This document shows, piece by piece, positions 57,051-64,000 of a stretch of 64,000 nucleotides of DNA. Both the position numbers and the translations under genes were made by a program. Source of the stretch: Pikeienuella piscinae (GTDB taxonomy: Bacteria > Pseudomonadota > Alphaproteobacteria > Rhodobacterales > Rhodobacteraceae); assembly GCF_011044155.1 (NCBI RefSeq), contig NZ_CP049056.1, positions 2,852,001 to 2,916,000 of the forward strand. Direction: 5' to 3'. Within the stretch, counting starts at the first letter, position 1; every line of letters begins with the position of its first letter. Under the pieces are notes generated by a model. It was given only the letters and a program-made list of their open reading frames with translations, did not search any database and was not told the origin of the DNA.

Positions 57051-57977
57051 ATGGACGACCCTTTCAACCGCAACCCGGACGTCGAATACGGCGGCGCCGT
57101 GCGTCTGGCGCCACAGGTGCGCCGGGTGACGGCGCCGAATCCCTCGCCGATGACCTTCACCGGGACGCAGAGCTATATCGTCGGCGAGGGCGATGTCGCG
57201 GTGATCGATCCGGGCCCGGTCTCACCTGACCATCTGAAGGCGCTTCTCGGCGCACTGGCGCCGGGGGAGAAGGTCGGCGCGATCCTCGTCACCCATACCC
57301 ATATCGACCATTCGCCGGGCGCGGCCGCGCTGAAAGCGGCGACCGGCGCGCCGACCTACGGGTTCGGCCGGCACGGCGCCGGAACCAGCGCGATGATGGC
57401 CGAACTGGCGGCCTCGGGCGCCGCGTTCGGCGGTGGCGAAGGCGCGGACCGGGATTTCACGCCAGACGAGACGATGGCTGACGGCGCGGCGCTGGATATC
57501 GGCGGCGCGCGGCTGACGGCGATCCACACTCCGGGGCATCTTTCGAATCATCTGGCGTTCGAACTGGGATCGGGGGGTGTCTTCACCGGCGATCTGGTGA
57601 TGGGCTGGGCGACGACGCTGGTCTCGCCGCCGGAAGGAGACATGGCTGGCTTCATGGCGTCGATGGCGCGGATGGCGGCGCGCGGCGACAGGGTGTTCTG
57701 GCCCGGCCATGGCCACCCGGTGGACGACCCGGCGGCGATGATCGCGCATCAGGTCGATCATCGGCGGGGCCGCGAGGCGCAGATCGTCGCGGCGCTGGCC
57801 GCCGATGGCGCGGCGACGCCGGCGGCGCTGACCGCCGCGATCTACACCGATATCGATCCGCGCCTTCACGGCGCGGCGGCGCGCAATGTCTTCGCGCATC
57901 TTCTCGGCCTGGTCGCGGAGGGGCGGGCGGAGGCCGAGGGCGCGATCGCTCCGGATGCGCGCTATCATCTGACCTGA
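57051..57977 (+). CDS. metallo-beta-lactamase-fold hydrolase (LACTB2-like)
   Basis: A 308-aa MBL-fold protein. The metal site HTHIDHSPGA is at about residues 82-91, with further ligands in HTPGHLSNHLAFEL, TGDLVMGWAT and WPGHGHPVDDP. The arrangement and C-terminal winged-helix (AARNVFAHLLGLVAEG) resemble the LACTB2 group of nucleases/hydrolases. The ATG is divergent from the kinase gene. Confidence 0.85.
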   Translation: MDDPFNRNPDVEYGGAVRLAPQVRRVTAPNPSPMTFTGTQSYIVGEGDVAVIDPGPVSPDHLKALLGALAPGEKVGAILVTHTHIDHSPGAAALKAATGAPTYGFGRHGAGTSAMMAELAASGAAFGGGEGADRDFTPDETMADGAALDIGGARLTAIHTPGHLSNHLAFELGSGGVFTGDLVMGWATTLVSPPEGDMAGFMASMARMAARGDRVFWPGHGHPVDDPAAMIAHQVDHRRGREAQIVAALAADGAATPAALTAAIYTDIDPRLHGAAARNVFAHLLGLVAEGRAEAEGAIAPDARYHLT

Positions 57978-57980
57978 GCG

Positions 57981-59096
57981 TCAGCGGCAGATATTGCGCA
58001 GCGCGACCCAGTCCTGATCGGAGAGCGCCGGCTCATAGGGTGCGTCGCCGATGGTGTCGGCGGCCCGCATCTCCGCCGCGCGGCCGTCGAGATCGGGATG
58101 CGACGAGAGATGCGAGAGCGCCGGCGCGCCGTCGCCCTTCTCGCCCTTCAGCTTCCGGAAGAACCCTGCGAGCGGCGCGGTCGGCAACCCTTCGGCGGCG
58201 AGCAGCTTCGCGGCGTAGTCGTCGGCCGCGGCCTCCGCCTCGCGCTGATAGCCGGAACGCAGAAGCGCCTCGGAAAGCGCCACCGTGACCGTCGCACCGG
58301 TGAAATCGCCGAGAAGCAGCCCGATCATTCCCGCGGTTCCCGCCGATCGGAGCGTCAGCCGGGTCGGGTCGCGGGCGGCGACATGGCCGATCTCATGCGC
58401 AAGGACGCCGGCCAGCGCCTCCGGGCTGTCGGCATTTCGCAGCAGGCCGCGAAAAAGGATGATCTGACCGCCGGGAAGGGCGAAGGCGTTGACCATAGGA
58501 TGATCGAGCACCCGCACGGTGAGCGGCAGATGCGCGTCGGCGGCGCCCTCCAGTCGGGCCGTCAGCGTCGCCAGCGCCCGGCCGCCGGCGCCGCCAGCGC
58601 AGAATCGCGGCTCGCCCTTGGAGAGAATCATGGCGAACTGCGTCGCCATCTCTTCGCCCATCGCGATCTCGGCCTCGGGCGGGATGAGCGCGGCCATCCG
58701 GTCTGAAAGCGCCGGTGCGAGGTGGAACACGATCACGTAGACCGAACCGAGCGCGGCCGCCGCCCAGACAATCGCCCGCCGCCAGCGCGAGCGTGAAACC
58801 GGACGCGGCAACCCGAGCGCCGGGCAGACCTGGCGAATCGCCGCGACCATGTCGGGGTCGTCCAGCACCAGCCGCTCGTCGCTCTCGTAGTCGGGCGTCA
58901 GCGAGAGCGCGCCGGCCCCCGCCCCGAGGTCGCGGAGCCCGGCCAGCGACCAGTGGGTGATCGGCATGTCCTCATGCGTCATCAGAATGAGCGAGGCGTC
59001 GCCGAACTTCACCACCACGTCGCGGGCCGCCGCGGTCCGGCCGTCGAAATAGCGGCCCGGAGCTTCGAGCAGGTCGTATTTGACCGGGGCCGCCAT
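57981..59096 (-). CDS. M48 family metallopeptidase
   Basis: A 371-aa zinc peptidase. An N-terminal cytoplasmic region is followed by one membrane segment (about residues 110-125, AIVWAAAALGSVYVIVFHLA) and a peptidase domain with HEIGH in LAHEIGHVAARDP at about residue 234 and a downstream EAAADDYAAKLL metal ligand region. YfgC/Oma1-like envelope peptidases share this layout. The gene overlaps the DUF898 gene by three bases. Confidence 0.87.
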   Translation of the reverse strand: MAAPVKYDLLEAPGRYFDGRTAAARDVVVKFGDASLILMTHEDMPITHWSLAGLRDLGAGAGALSLTPDYESDERLVLDDPDMVAAIRQVCPALGLPRPVSRSRWRRAIVWAAAALGSVYVIVFHLAPALSDRMAALIPPEAEIAMGEEMATQFAMILSKGEPRFCAGGAGGRALATLTARLEGAADAHLPLTVRVLDHPMVNAFALPGGQIILFRGLLRNADSPEALAGVLAHEIGHVAARDPTRLTLRSAGTAGMIGLLLGDFTGATVTVALSEALLRSGYQREAEAAADDYAAKLLAAEGLPTAPLAGFFRKLKGEKGDGAPALSHLSSHPDLDGRAAEMRAADTIGDAPYEPALSDQDWVALRNICR

Positions 59097-60406
59097 CAGA
59101 ACGCCCCGCCGATATCGGCGCCGAGCGCGTCGGCGAAACCGCCGGCCTCCGCCTGCTCGTCATGGCGGCGCTGCCGCGCGCGGCTGGCCGCCCCGAGATC
59201 GTGGAAGCGGATGGTTTTCGCCGTCGCGGCGATGAGCGGGTGGCTGATGAAGGCGTGCCTGAGAGCGGAAAAGACCGCGATCACCGGCAGGTAGACCAAC
59301 CCGGAGATTGCGAGCGCGATCAGCCCGGAGAGCGCGGGAATCTCACCGCTCCCGAGCACGTCGAACAGGTCCGTCGGCTCGGGTCCGGCGGCGAGCAGGC
59401 CGAAACCGATCACCGTGAAGACCAATGCGGTCAGTCCGACGCCGATCCCGATCACCAGCCCGGCGAGAACGTAGATGCCGATCACCGACCAGACGCTGAG
59501 CGTCACATTCGCCGAGGCGCGCCCGTCAAGCACCTTGCCGCTGTTGAGATAGCGGAAGCTGAAAACCCGGTGCCGGATGAATGCGAAAACCAGCCAGAAG
59601 GCGGTGAGGATGAGGAGCCCGGGCCCCCCGGCGATCCCGGCGGCGAAGGAGAAAACCTCCCTCTCACCGGAGATCCGGTCGAATTCGAACCCGGCGAGGG
59701 CGGAGGCGATGAGACCGACGGCCAACGCCAGTGGCGCCCAGAACCAGAGCCAGCTCAGGAGGAGCGGCCCCCAGCCGCCCCGCTGCTCGAAGCGGAGATC
59801 GCCGTAGAAGCTCCGGTCGGTCGTGTAGCGGGCGAGCATCATCTGCTTCAGCGGATAGAGAAAACCGAGCGTGAGCACCGTCGCCGCCCACCAGAACAGC
59901 GCGCGTGCGGCGTAACCCCAGGCCCCCGGCGCCAGCCCGAAGCGGATGCCGCGCCAGCGGGTTCGGGCGAGGATATAGCGCCGGGCCCGGTAACGAGCCC
60001 AGAAGATCAGCGGCAAGAGGGCGAGAAAGGGAAGCTGCAACGCCAGCGGATTGCCCTGGAACCAGGAGAGCCCGACGAAGGCGAGCGCCAAATTCACCAC
60101 CAGGAGATAGACCGCGAGAATCACCACCGCGACGAGAAAGCCGATCAGCTTCTCACCGGCCCGCCCGGTATATTCGAGCGGCGCGCCATCGATCACCACC
60201 GATGACCAGTAATAACGCCTGAGGCGGGTGATCATCCAGAAGCGGCCGATCCCGAACGTGAGAATCGTGACGATCATCCGCGTCAGCGCGATCAGGAAGA
60301 GGCTCAGCCGGGCGCCGGAATATTCCGGGCGAACCGGCTCAGCCACGCGCGCCCCCCCTGACGGCGCGTCGCCGTGCGGCTGGGCGGCCTGGCCCGTGAA
60401 TGTCAT
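59096..60406 (-). CDS. DUF898 (YjgN-like) membrane protein
   Basis: A 436-aa protein with about ten hydrophobic segments. It carries repeated motifs typical of DUF898: LTFGIGRFWMITRLRRYYW with TRWRGIRFGL in the first half, and FSFRYLNSGKVLDGRA in the second. The start is placed at MTFTGQAAQPHG (60406). DUF898 and M48 genes often pair in alphaproteobacteria. Function unknown; a partner of the peptidase is plausible. Confidence 0.82.
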   Translation of the reverse strand: MTFTGQAAQPHGDAPSGGARVAEPVRPEYSGARLSLFLIALTRMIVTILTFGIGRFWMITRLRRYYWSSVVIDGAPLEYTGRAGEKLIGFLVAVVILAVYLLVVNLALAFVGLSWFQGNPLALQLPFLALLPLIFWARYRARRYILARTRWRGIRFGLAPGAWGYAARALFWWAATVLTLGFLYPLKQMMLARYTTDRSFYGDLRFEQRGGWGPLLLSWLWFWAPLALAVGLIASALAGFEFDRISGEREVFSFAAGIAGGPGLLILTAFWLVFAFIRHRVFSFRYLNSGKVLDGRASANVTLSVWSVIGIYVLAGLVIGIGVGLTALVFTVIGFGLLAAGPEPTDLFDVLGSGEIPALSGLIALAISGLVYLPVIAVFSALRHAFISHPLIAATAKTIRFHDLGAASRARQRRHDEQAEAGGFADALGADIGGAF

Positions 60407-60539
60407 CTTCGCTGCGCCTCGAGCCCTTCCACAATATGCGGGCGACCATATGGCGGGCATGGTGGGGGCGCAATCCGGCGCGCGCCTTGCATCCCCGGAA
60501 CGCCGGGCTAGAGTGCCGGAAAACGCAGGTGACGAAGAC

Positions 60540-61847
60540 GTGACCGAGCCCGCGCCAACCCAGGCCAGCACTTTCGCCGCCGAGGACGCGCGCCGGCTGA
60601 GATGGATCACCGTCGCCCGGACCGTCGCGCTGGTTGGGATCATCGGCGTCGTGGCTGCGGTCAACCCGCCCGCCTCCTGGTCCTATTATTTCTCGTTGAT
60701 CTCATGCTTCGCCATCACAGGCTGGGCGAATTACGCGGTCAGCCGCTCGCGTTGGGAGGGCGCCTGGCGCGCCTACGCGTTCGCCGCCCTCGATTTCGCG
60801 CTGCTGACCTTCACGCTGATCGTTCCCGCCCCCGGCGCGCGGGAGGGTCTGCCGGACGTCTTCTTCCTCCGCTTCGATAGTTTCGATTACTTCTACGTGA
60901 TCCTCGCAAGCCTGGCGATCTCGCTGCGCCCCTCGCTGCTGGTCTGGGGCGGGCTCTGTGGCGTCGCGTTCTGGAGCGTCGGTCTCGTCTGGCTGGCCCG
61001 GGGCGAGGCCGTCACCCTCGAGGAGCCGGGAGGCCCCGACGACGCAGCGATACGGGCGCTCGCCAACGCCGCTAATCCGCATCACCTCGATCTCGGGGTG
61101 CAATTCCAGGGGCTGGCGATCTTCTTCATCACCTCCATCCTGCTTGCGGTGGCGGTGGCGGCTTCGCTGCGCCTCGCGATGCGCGAGGCCGCGCAGGAGC
61201 GCCGGGCGGCCAATCTCTCGCGCTATCTTCCCGCCGAAATGATCGAGTCGCTCGCCGACAGGGATGCGCCTTTCGGCGCGGAGCGCGAGACGGAGGCGGC
61301 GATCCTCTTCGCCGACATTGTCGGCTTCTCCCGCATCGCCGAACAGCGCGCGCCGCATGAGGTCGTCGCCCTTTTGCGCGAGGTTCAGGCGTTGATCGAG
61401 GCTCAGGTCTTCGCCCAGGGGGGCGTCCTCGACAAGTTCATCGGCGACGGCGCGATGGCGAGCTTCGGCGCCGTCCGGCGGGACGGGGAGGACGGCCGCG
61501 AGGCCGCTGTGCGCGCCGTGGAATGCGCTCGCGGGATCCTCGCCGCCGCGGCGGAACGGAACCGCCGCGGCGGCGAGCCGGCGCGGATCTCGGTCGGCCT
61601 GCATTTCGGACCGGTCGTGGTCGGCGATGTCGGCTCCGCGCGCCGCATGGAGCTCGCGGTGATCGGCGACGCCGTCAATGTCGCGGCCCGGCTGGAGACG
61701 ATGACGCGTGAACTCGGAGTCGGCGCCGCGGTCAGCGACCAGGCGGTGGCGGCCGCGGGCCGGCCGGCGGGGCTGAGGCTGATCGGCCCGCGCCCGATCC
61801 AGGGCCGGGAAAAGCCGGTGACCGTCTGGGCGATCGACCAGCCCTGA
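60540..61847 (+). CDS. membrane class III adenylate/guanylate cyclase
   Basis: A 435-aa protein from the GTG at 60540 (AGGTGA lies upstream); the ATG at 60450 would give a longer, also possible, product. Four to five membrane segments lie in the first half, then a class III cyclase domain: ILFADIVGFSRIAE (first metal Asp), LDKFIGDGAMASFGA (second metal Asp), ISVGLHFGPVVVGDVGS and LAVIGDAVNVAARLE. It differs from the cyclase at 43577-44860, so the window has two separate inputs to cyclic nucleotide signalling. Confidence 0.88.
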   Translation: MTEPAPTQASTFAAEDARRLRWITVARTVALVGIIGVVAAVNPPASWSYYFSLISCFAITGWANYAVSRSRWEGAWRAYAFAALDFALLTFTLIVPAPGAREGLPDVFFLRFDSFDYFYVILASLAISLRPSLLVWGGLCGVAFWSVGLVWLARGEAVTLEEPGGPDDAAIRALANAANPHHLDLGVQFQGLAIFFITSILLAVAVAASLRLAMREAAQERRAANLSRYLPAEMIESLADRDAPFGAERETEAAILFADIVGFSRIAEQRAPHEVVALLREVQALIEAQVFAQGGVLDKFIGDGAMASFGAVRRDGEDGREAAVRAVECARGILAAAAERNRRGGEPARISVGLHFGPVVVGDVGSARRMELAVIGDAVNVAARLETMTRELGVGAAVSDQAVAAAGRPAGLRLIGPRPIQGREKPVTVWAIDQP

Positions 61848-61853
61848 CCGGGT

Positions 61854-63482
61854 TCAGCGGAATTCCGGCAGCTTGTAGTCCATCTCCTTCAGCCGCTGGC
61901 GGAGATGGAGTTTGGAGATCTTGCCGGTCGCGGTGTGCGGCAGTTCGTCAACGAAGAGCACGTCGTCCGGACGCTGCCATTTCGCGAGACCCTTGGACGC
62001 GAGTTCGATGATGTCTTCCGGGTCCGGGTTCTCGCCCGGCGCCTTGACGCAGACGAGGATCGGCCTCTCATCCCATTTCGGATGCGGGACGCCGACCGCG
62101 GCGGCCTCCGCGACGCCGGGATGGCCGACGGCGGCGTTCTCCATGTCGATGGAGCTGATCCACTCGCCGCCCGACTTGATGACGTCCTTGGAGCGGTCGG
62201 TGATGCGCACATAGGCGTTGGCGTCCATCGTCGCGACGTCGCCGGTGTCGAACCAGCCATCCGGTTCAGCCGCGTCCTTCTCCGCTTTCAGGTAGCGCCG
62301 GACGACGCCGGGGCCGCGGACCCAGAGCTTGCCCTGGCCAGCGCCGTCCCACGGCAGCTCTTCGCCGGAATCGTCGGTAATCTTCAGATCGACGGTGAAG
62401 GGCGGGTGCCCGACCGTGCACTGGATGTCGAGCTTGGCCTCGTCGTCCAGCGACGCCACCTCCGGCTTGAGGGAGCCGGTGCTGCCGAGTGGTGAAGTCT
62501 CCGTCATGCCCCAGGCGTGAAGAACCTGCACGCCGTAATCGTTCTGGAACGCCTCGATCACCGCGCGCGGGCAGGAGGAGCCGCCGATCACCACGCGCTT
62601 GAGCGTGGAGAAGCTTTTCCCGCCTTCCTTCAGGTAGCGCAGCATGCCGAGCCAGATCGTCGGGACCGCGGCGGTCAGGGTGACGCCATGCTCAAGCATC
62701 TCGTAGAGCGCGGCCGGGGTCATGTCGCGGCCCGGCATCACCATGGCCGCGCCGTTCATCGGCGCCGTGTAGGCGAGCGACCAGCCATTGGCGTGAAAGA
62801 GCGGCACGACCGGCATCAGCACGTCGCGCGACGAGAGGTTGACGCAGTCCGGCGCCGAGGCGGCCAGCGCGTGCAGCATGTTGGAGCGATGCGTGTAGAC
62901 GACGCCCTTCGGGTTGCCGGTGGTGCCGGAGGTGTAGCAGATGCCGCAGGCTTCGCGCTCGTCGCCCTCCACCCATGCGAAATCGCCGTCCTCGGCGCCG
63001 ATCCATTCCTCATAGCAGAGCGCGCCCGGCAGATGGTCAGGCATGTGCGCGCGGTCGGTCAGGATGACGTATTGCTTCACCGTCTCCAGCCGGTCGGCGA
63101 TGGCGGCGATGACCGGCGCGAGGTCGGGATCGACCATCAGCATCCGGTCCTCGGCATGGTTGATGATATAGACCAGTTGGTCGGCGGAGAGCCGCGGGTT
63201 GAGCGTATGGAGCACGCAGCCGGCTCCGGAGACGCCGTACCAGACCTTGAGATGGCGCGCGGTGTTCCATGCCATGACGCCGACCGCCTCGCCCGGCTTC
63301 AGCCCGGAGGCGGTGAGCGCCTGCGCTGTCTTGCGCGCGCCCTCGTGAATGCCCGCCCAGTTCGTCGTTTCGATCGGCCCTTCGACCGAGCGCGAAATGA
63401 TCGGGCGGTTCGGATGATATTTCGCGGCGTGGTCGATGATGTGCGAGACGCGCATCTCCCAGTGCTGCATCAGGTCGCGCAT
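61854..63482 (-). CDS. long-chain fatty acid-CoA ligase (AMP-binding)
   Basis: A 542-aa adenylate-forming enzyme. [17 protein letters not shown] near residue 184 is the AMP/ATP loop, [12 protein letters not shown] is the adenine motif, [12 protein letters not shown] and [13 protein letters not shown] lead to the C-terminal hinge, and TATGKISKL holds the catalytic Lys. It activates fatty acids for beta-oxidation. A frame to 63605 is rejected because GGAGAAAACGCA precedes the ATG at 63482. It lies downstream of the partial membrane protein gene on the same strand. Confidence 0.93.
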   Translation of the reverse strand: MRDLMQHWEMRVSHIIDHAAKYHPNRPIISRSVEGPIETTNWAGIHEGARKTAQALTASGLKPGEAVGVMAWNTARHLKVWYGVSGAGCVLHTLNPRLSADQLVYIINHAEDRMLMVDPDLAPVIAAIADRLETVKQYVILTDRAHMPDHLPGALCYEEWIGAEDGDFAWVEGDEREACGICYTSGTTGNPKGVVYTHRSNMLHALAASAPDCVNLSSRDVLMPVVPLFHANGWSLAYTAPMNGAAMVMPGRDMTPAALYEMLEHGVTLTAAVPTIWLGMLRYLKEGGKSFSTLKRVVIGGSSCPRAVIEAFQNDYGVQVLHAWGMTETSPLGSTGSLKPEVASLDDEAKLDIQCTVGHPPFTVDLKITDDSGEELPWDGAGQGKLWVRGPGVVRRYLKAEKDAAEPDGWFDTGDVATMDANAYVRITDRSKDVIKSGGEWISSIDMENAAVGHPGVAEAAAVGVPHPKWDERPILVCVKAPGENPDPEDIIELASKGLAKWQRPDDVLFVDELPHTATGKISKLHLRQRLKEMDYKLPEFR

Positions 63483-63601
63483 TGCGTTTTCTCCATTCGT
63501 TTTTTCTATACTGAGATTAGCAGCGAATCCGGCGCATGAAAGGGCGCGCAGGCGGTTTCGGCCGCCAGCGGCGACGAAAGTCGCAGGCCGGTTCTCGGCG
63601 C

Positions 63602-64000
63602 TCACCGCCGTGCGCGCAAACGGCGGACAATCTGCCGCGGGTCGATCGCGAATAGCCGGAAGCCGAGCGCGGCGTAGATCGCGGTGAAGAGCGCGGCGTG
63701 GATGAAGAGATCGCCGGTCACGCCGCCGGTGATCGCCCCTGGCTCGACTGCGCTGGCGAAGAGGAGAACGAGCAGCGCCGGCGCGGCGCTGGCCAGAAGC
63801 GCCTTCGCCAGCCGCTTCACCGCGGCGGCGGCGGCGGCTTCGTAAAAGATGATGCAGGCCCTGAGACGCAGCGCCAACGCGGCCGTGTTGCCGACGAGCG
63901 TGGCGATCGCGATGGTTTCGAACCGCGAGTCGAGCGCGGCGAGCGCGTAGCAGAGCGCGAAGATGAGCGCCATGCGATAGTGCTGGCGCTCGGTGATGTC
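63602..64000 (-). CDS. membrane protein, C-terminal part (runs off the window)
   Basis: At least 132 C-terminal residues of an open frame that continues past base 64000. Four hydrophobic stretches are seen (ALIFALCYALAALD, AIATLVGNTAALAL, ALLVLLFASAV, FIHAALFTAIYAALGF) and the end is basic (RQIVRRLRARR). The pattern is compatible with the last helices of a polysaccharide flippase-type protein, but this is a weak guess. Confidence 0.55.
   Translation of the reverse strand, partial: DITERQHYRMALIFALCYALAALDSRFETIAIATLVGNTAALALRLRACIIFYEAAAAAAVKRLAKALLASAAPALLVLLFASAVEPGAITGGVTGDLFIHAALFTAIYAALGFRLFAIDPRQIVRRLRARR

Overview
The window is high-GC, densely coded DNA from an alphaproteobacterium, most likely of the Rhodobacterales. 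The evidence is gene order and family content: an Irr-type Fur regulator divergent from fabA-fabB-fabI; acnA divergent from a ccm cytochrome c biogenesis cluster (ccmA, ccmB, ccmC, ccmD, ccmG); rpoZ close to a bifunctional (p)ppGpp synthetase/hydrolase; petA-petB-petC; and coaBC next to dut. No tRNA, rRNA, CRISPR array or complete insertion sequence was seen. The first gene and the last gene run off the window.

Layout. 1-4283 (minus): a beta-oxidation-type operon (MaoC dehydratase, SDR, thiolase, two acyl-CoA dehydrogenases). 4561-5930 (plus): a two-gene unit, a 106-residue protein with repeated Pro-Tyr-Gly motifs translationally coupled to a radical SAM enzyme. This is the best candidate here for an undescribed modified-peptide (RiPP-like) system. 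5899-9127: unsaturated fatty acid synthesis genes and irr. 9149-12953: aldo/keto reductase, DUF2062 protein, Rel/SpoT. 13716-20352: patatin-like lipase (plus), then a same-strand minus run of rpoZ, an LCAT-like lipoprotein, a racemase-like protein, GNAT, a small conserved protein, rimO and a frameshifted parA. 20353-21315 is gene-free and holds a candidate small RNA with a strong terminator. 21316-25120: MshEN-GT2 glycosyltransferase, carA, YqeY-like protein.

25152-26459: three genes for a cobalt-type nitrile hydratase or thiocyanate hydrolase-like enzyme with a split beta subunit. 26488-30567: DUF1223 protein, DOPA 4,5-dioxygenase-like protein and aconitase. 30789-36380: the ccm cluster, interrupted between ccmB and ccmC by an enolase-superfamily enzyme and a TIR-FGE-sulfatase fusion. 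36402-41780: MoeB/ThiF protein, cysteine synthase, Rrf2 regulator, dUTPase, CoaBC, a GGCT-like protein and an SDR. 41917-45776: NIPSNAP protein, caspase-like secreted protein, adenylate/guanylate cyclase, HemF. 46013-50618: two half ABC exporters flanking a GIY-YIG protein, all coupled by 4-base overlaps. 51677-54377: cytochrome bc1 complex. 54983-64000: VOC protein, histidine kinase, metallo-beta-lactamase-fold hydrolase, M48 peptidase, DUF898 membrane protein, a second cyclase, acyl-CoA ligase and a partial membrane protein.

Most of the window is housekeeping: lipid synthesis and breakdown, heme and cytochrome assembly, respiration, sulfur and cofactor metabolism. Accessory content is concentrated at 4.3-5.9 kb (peptide modification), 13.2-13.7 kb (phage portal-like remnant), 20.4-21.3 kb (candidate RNA), 25.1-26.5 kb (nitrile/thiocyanate enzyme), 32.1-34.9 kb (insertion into ccm) and 46-50.6 kb (ABC/GIY-YIG unit).
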